From Betaproteobacteria bacterium (GTDB lineage: Bacteria > Pseudomonadota > Gammaproteobacteria > Burkholderiales > Burkholderiaceae), in NCBI GenBank assembly GCA_009921765.1, contig RFXC01000165.1, positions 1 through 9,870 on the forward strand: a stretch of DNA of 9,870 nucleotides, read 5' to 3'. This document shows, in pieces, positions 7,705-9,870 of the stretch. Position 1 is the stretch's first letter; every line of letters begins with the position of its first letter. The position numbers and the translations under genes are program-made. Below the pieces are notes generated by a model. That model saw nothing but the letters and a program-made list of their open reading frames with translations, was not told where the DNA came from and made no database searches.

Positions 7705-7738
7705 CGCGCGCCGGCAGACCTTGGCTTGCCGGCGCGCG
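7705..7738 (+). terminator. Strong GC-rich hairpin after lon
   Basis: A perfect 12-bp stem pairs 7705–7716 (ending CCGGCA) with 7727–7738 (beginning TGCCGG), around a 10-nt loop. It begins 7 nt after the lon stop, where a terminator is expected. No T-tract follows, so its efficiency as an intrinsic terminator is uncertain, and it may act through RNA stability or pausing. Its 3' arm also contains most of the -35 box of the tRNA-Asn promoter. Confidence 0.55.
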
Positions 7739-7754
7739 CGTAGCCATCTATAAT
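7726..7754 (+). promoter_or_regulatory. Sigma70-type promoter for tRNA-Asn
   Basis: TTGCCG (7726–7731, four of six matches to TTGACA) is followed at the ideal 17-nt spacing by a perfect TATAAT (7749–7754). Transcription would start near 7761, giving a leader of about 17 nt before the mature tRNA-Asn 5' end. The -35 box is embedded in the 3' arm of the hairpin after lon. Confidence 0.75.
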
Positions 7755-7777
7755 CGAAGGCTTTGCTGATAGGCAAT

Positions 7778-7853
7778 TCCCCGATAGCTCAGTCGGTAGA
7801 GCGCCGGACTGTTAATCCGTAGGTCCCTGGTTCGAGCCCAGGTCGGGGAGCCA
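7778..7853 (+). tRNA. tRNA-Asn, anticodon GUU
   Basis: This is a 76-nt cloverleaf. The acceptor stem TCCCCGA (7778–7784) pairs with TCGGGGA (7843–7849), followed by discriminator G and an encoded CCA. The D stem is GCTC/GAGC. The anticodon loop CTGTTAA gives GTT at 7811–7813. The T stem CCTGG/CCAGG encloses TTCGAGC. The first pair of the anticodon stem (positions 27–43, bases 7804 and 7820) is a C–U mismatch. The other four pairs are sound. It has its own promoter and a terminator directly downstream. Confidence 0.97.
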
Positions 7854-7876
7854 AATTTGGTGCTGTGAAAACAAGG

Positions 7877-7911
7877 GGTTGCATGTGTTTGCGTGCAACC
7901 TTTTTGTTTTT
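7877..7911 (+). terminator. Intrinsic terminator of tRNA-Asn
   Basis: GGTTGCATG (7877–7885) pairs with CGTGCAACC (7892–7900), nine pairs including one wobble, around a 6-nt loop. The stem is followed at once by TTTTTGTTTTT (7901–7911). This is a textbook Rho-independent terminator 23 nt after the tRNA. The A-rich flank on the left (AAAACAA) gives the minus strand a weaker T-rich tail, so it may also stop transcripts arriving from the convergent acyl-CoA synthetase gene. Confidence 0.88.
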
Positions 7912-7920
7912 GGCGCGCGT

Positions 7921-7956
7921 TTTCCCGCCGGATTTCCCACCGTTTTCCCAACGGTG
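7921..7956. repeat. Spaced TTTCCC repeats and a 7-bp hairpin downstream of the acyl-CoA synthetase gene
   Basis: TTTCCC occurs three times, starting at 7921, 7933 and 7944, so the copies are 11–12 nt apart. The last copy overlaps the loop side of a perfect hairpin, CACCGTT (7938–7944) with AACGGTG (7950–7956). The element lies in the 165-nt convergent gap between tRNA-Asn and the minus-strand gene that ends at 8019. No T-tract follows on either strand. No further gene is visible in this gap. Confidence 0.4.
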
Positions 7957-8018
7957 AACGCATTGCGGGTTGTTTTGCATGTGGAGCGCGAGCACACCGA
8001 TTGGACGCTTTCTCCGTA

Positions 8019-9674
8019 TCAGCGCTTCAACGGCGCGAGTTCCAGCTGTGCCTGCTCGACCAGGCGAGCCTTCGCCACCTTGCCGCTTGCGAGTCGCGGC
8101 AGCTGCTCAGCGGTTCGAAAGAGAATGTGGTGCGGCACCTTGAAGGACGCGGCGCGCTCGCGAACGAACGCCTGAAGCGCAGGCACCGAGACCGCGTCGT
8201 CGGCGACCACGAACGCGATGATGATCTGGCCTCTGCGGCTGTCGGGGAGGGGCACCACGTGGGCGTCAAGAATTGCCGGGTGCTCGGTCAGCAGATTCTC
8301 CACTTCAACCGGCGACACATTGATGCCCCCGGTCTTGATGATCTCCTTGACCCGAGAATGAAAATGGAACTGGCCGCCGACATCGATTGATCCCAGGTCT
8401 CCGGTATCGAACAGTCCGTCGGCCCGAAGCGCTCGGGCATTCTCGGTGGGGTTGAGGTAGTAGCCGGGTGTGACGAACCCACCCACCAGAACCAGTCCCG
8501 TCTCGCCCGCCTGGAGTGGCTCACCGCTCTCCGGATGAACGATCCGCATCTCCATGCCGGGTAAGGCCCGGCCGTGGGTGTGCAGCTTGATCTCAAGCGG
8601 TGTGTCCGTGTCGTGCACGGTGGCATGACCGTAGGTTTCGGTCAGCCCGTAGGCCCCGCAGGCCTCGGTCATGTGCATGTCGACCAGGGTGAGACGCTTG
8701 TATTCGGCGGTCATGCCGGCATTACCCTTTTTAAGGCTTCCAATGCGCGCCTGCCGATAGTCGGGATGGCCAACGATGGCCATGGTCATGTTGCCGGTGC
8801 CGTAGTACACCGTTGCCTGCGTTTGCTCGACGACATCGATGGTGAGGCCGGGCTCGAAGGCGCCCTGAATCACGAGCGTCGCACCGTGCATGAAGGTTGC
8901 CGGCCAGGCGTTGGCCGAACCCAGTGCGTAGAAAAGCGGCGTGCCAACCCAAACCCGATCATCCGGGCCGATCCGACGTCGCGCACCAATATCCCATCCA
9001 TTACCGGTCAGGCCGGCGTGCGACAACGTGACACCCTTCGGCTCTGACGTGCTTCCCGAGGTGTAGAGAATGAACGCGAGGTCATCTGGCTGGACGCTTG
9101 CCGCGGCGGCGGTGAGTGTCTCTCGCGAGATGGTCTCACCGAGCGCGAGGAACTGCTCCCAGCTGAAGGTGCCTGGTACTGCGCGACCCAGTACGGTGAC
9201 CGATCTGAGCTTGGGGAAATCAGCCAGCTTAAGCTCGCCCGGGACGCCTTGCGCGAGTCCCGGAAATGCTTCGACCAGCATCTGCGCGAAATCCTGCTTC
9301 AGGAACTGATCCATGCAGACCAGCGTGGCAAGCCCGCAGTGACGAGCTGTCCAGGCGAGTTCGGTTCGCTTGTACCAGGTGTTGAGTGGGACCAGAATTG
9401 CACCGATGCTCGCTGCGCCAACCGCCATCGACACCCATTCGGGTTGATTCGATAGCAGGGCGCCTACGCGGTCGCCGCGCCGGATTCCCAGCGCGAGAAG
9501 GCTTCGCGCAATGACGAGCGCACGTTCATGCAGCTCGCCATAGGAGAGTGAGGAGCCTTCGTAGAGCACCGCAGGGTGCCGCGGACGGGTGTGTGCCCAG
9601 AACTCGAACACCCCGCCGATCAGCCGGGACGCCGGGCGCTCCGAAAGCGCAGGGGAGGCGTGCGCTGCGCTCAT
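8019..9674 (-). CDS. AMP-forming acyl-CoA synthetase (ANL superfamily), substrate unknown
   Basis: The enzyme should activate a carboxylic acid to its acyl-adenylate with ATP and transfer it to coenzyme A. The 551-residue protein shows the ordered ANL motifs: the phosphate-binding loop YTSGSTSEPKG at 204–214, YGLTET at 342–347, and TGDLGSI at 424–430 with the ribose-binding Asp426. The hinge region is at about 441–460 (starting RVKEIIKTGG). The C-terminal SGKVAK motif carries the adenylation lysine, Lys532. No signal peptide or membrane segment is evident. The overall layout resembles medium- or long-chain fatty-acid and related carboxylate ligases, but the acyl substrate cannot be assigned. 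The ATG at 9674 overlaps by 4 nt (ATGA) the stop of the dehydrogenase gene upstream, and GGGG lies about 9 nt before it, so the two are co-transcribed and probably translationally coupled. Confidence 0.93.
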   Translation of the reverse strand: MSAAHASPALSERPASRLIGGVFEFWAHTRPRHPAVLYEGSSLSYGELHERALVIARSLLALGIRRGDRVGALLSNQPEWVSMAVGAASIGAILVPLNTWYKRTELAWTARHCGLATLVCMDQFLKQDFAQMLVEAFPGLAQGVPGELKLADFPKLRSVTVLGRAVPGTFSWEQFLALGETISRETLTAAAASVQPDDLAFILYTSGSTSEPKGVTLSHAGLTGNGWDIGARRRIGPDDRVWVGTPLFYALGSANAWPATFMHGATLVIQGAFEPGLTIDVVEQTQATVYYGTGNMTMAIVGHPDYRQARIGSLKKGNAGMTAEYKRLTLVDMHMTEACGAYGLTETYGHATVHDTDTPLEIKLHTHGRALPGMEMRIVHPESGEPLQAGETGLVLVGGFVTPGYYLNPTENARALRADGLFDTGDLGSIDVGGQFHFHSRVKEIIKTGGINVSPVEVENLLTEHPAILDAHVVPLPDSRRGQIIIAFVVADDAVSVPALQAFVRERAASFKVPHHILFRTAEQLPRLASGKVAKARLVEQAQLELAPLKR

Positions 9675-9870
9675 GCGGACAACCCCGGCTTCAGAAGCAC
9701 CCGACCGAACGACTGCCCTGACTCCACCGCTGCATGGGCAATGGCGGCCTGCTCAAGCGGCAGCACATCCGAAATGACAGGCTTCACCAACCCCTGCTTG
9801 ACCAGCTGAAGCGAATCCTGGAGCTGATTGCGGGAGGTGCTCTTCACGCTCTTGATGGAGATGTCTCGCA
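9671..9870 (-). CDS. C-terminal part of a zinc-type/MDR alcohol dehydrogenase or quinone oxidoreductase
   Basis: Only the last 66 codons are present, and the 5' end lies beyond the right edge. The readable product begins RDISIKSVKSTSRNQLQD and ends in VLLKPGLSA before a TGA at 9671–9673. The pattern of a basic helix, then LVKQGLVKPVISDVLPLEQA, then AHAAVESGQSFGRVLLKP, is the usual C-terminus of the medium-chain dehydrogenase/reductase superfamily (zinc alcohol dehydrogenases, quinone oxidoreductases, enoyl-CoA reductases). The catalytic and NAD(P)-binding parts are outside the window, so zinc dependence, cofactor and substrate cannot be judged. The 4-nt ATGA overlap with the acyl-CoA synthetase gene indicates an operon in which this gene comes first. 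Confidence 0.8.
   Translation of the reverse strand, partial: RDISIKSVKSTSRNQLQDSLQLVKQGLVKPVISDVLPLEQAAIAHAAVESGQSFGRVLLKPGLSA

Noticed and set aside
7778..7860. tRNA-Asn as a mobile-element attachment site
   Set aside because: No integrase gene, no repeated tRNA 3' end and no change in sequence character is visible within the window.
7748..7997. Minus-strand frames over tRNA-Asn giving PRPGLEPGTYGL-like peptides
   Set aside because: This is a known artefact of translating the complement of a tRNA. The frames cover the tRNA and its terminator and show no protein family features.

Overview
The window looks like a chromosomal segment of a betaproteobacterium (Burkholderiales/Rhodocyclales type). 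The evidence is high G+C, the order tRNA-Leu(UAG)–tig–clpP–clpX–lon with proteobacterial-type proteins, and a neighbouring hopanoid-type squalene locus. This placement is inferred from gene order and protein character, without any database search. No phage, insertion sequence, CRISPR array or clearly foreign block was seen.

Layout. Positions 1–1620 (minus strand) hold two squalene/phytoene synthase-family genes, hpnC then hpnD. They overlap by 4 nt, and hpnD runs off the left edge. A 66-nt divergent gap separates hpnC from a plus-strand tRNA-Leu (1687–1771). Then follow tig (trigger factor), clpP and clpX with gaps of only 24 and 30 nt. After 163 nt of structured spacer comes lon (5283–7697). 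A GC-rich hairpin and a good sigma70-type promoter lead into tRNA-Asn (7778–7853), which ends at a convincing intrinsic terminator. The right end (8019–9870, minus strand) carries a complete AMP-forming acyl-CoA synthetase gene and the 3' end of a zinc-type (MDR) dehydrogenase gene. These also overlap by 4 nt and converge on tRNA-Asn.

How the genes work together. tig, clpP, clpX and lon form a protein quality-control block: a ribosome-bound folding chaperone, the ClpXP unfoldase/peptidase, and the Lon protease. All catalytic motifs looked for are intact. hpnC and hpnD convert farnesyl diphosphate towards squalene for hopanoids, probably with hpnE beyond the left edge. The acyl-CoA synthetase/dehydrogenase pair probably belongs to a carboxylic-acid or fatty-acid pathway, but its substrate cannot be read from the sequence.

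Most of the window is ordinary core genome, and I do not see a new multi-gene system. The parts most worth a second look are non-coding. The clpX–lon spacer holds a heat-shock (RpoH-type) promoter candidate bracketed by a perfect 9-bp inverted repeat. The lon–tRNA-Asn spacer has the -35 box of the tRNA promoter inside the 3' arm of a 12-bp hairpin.
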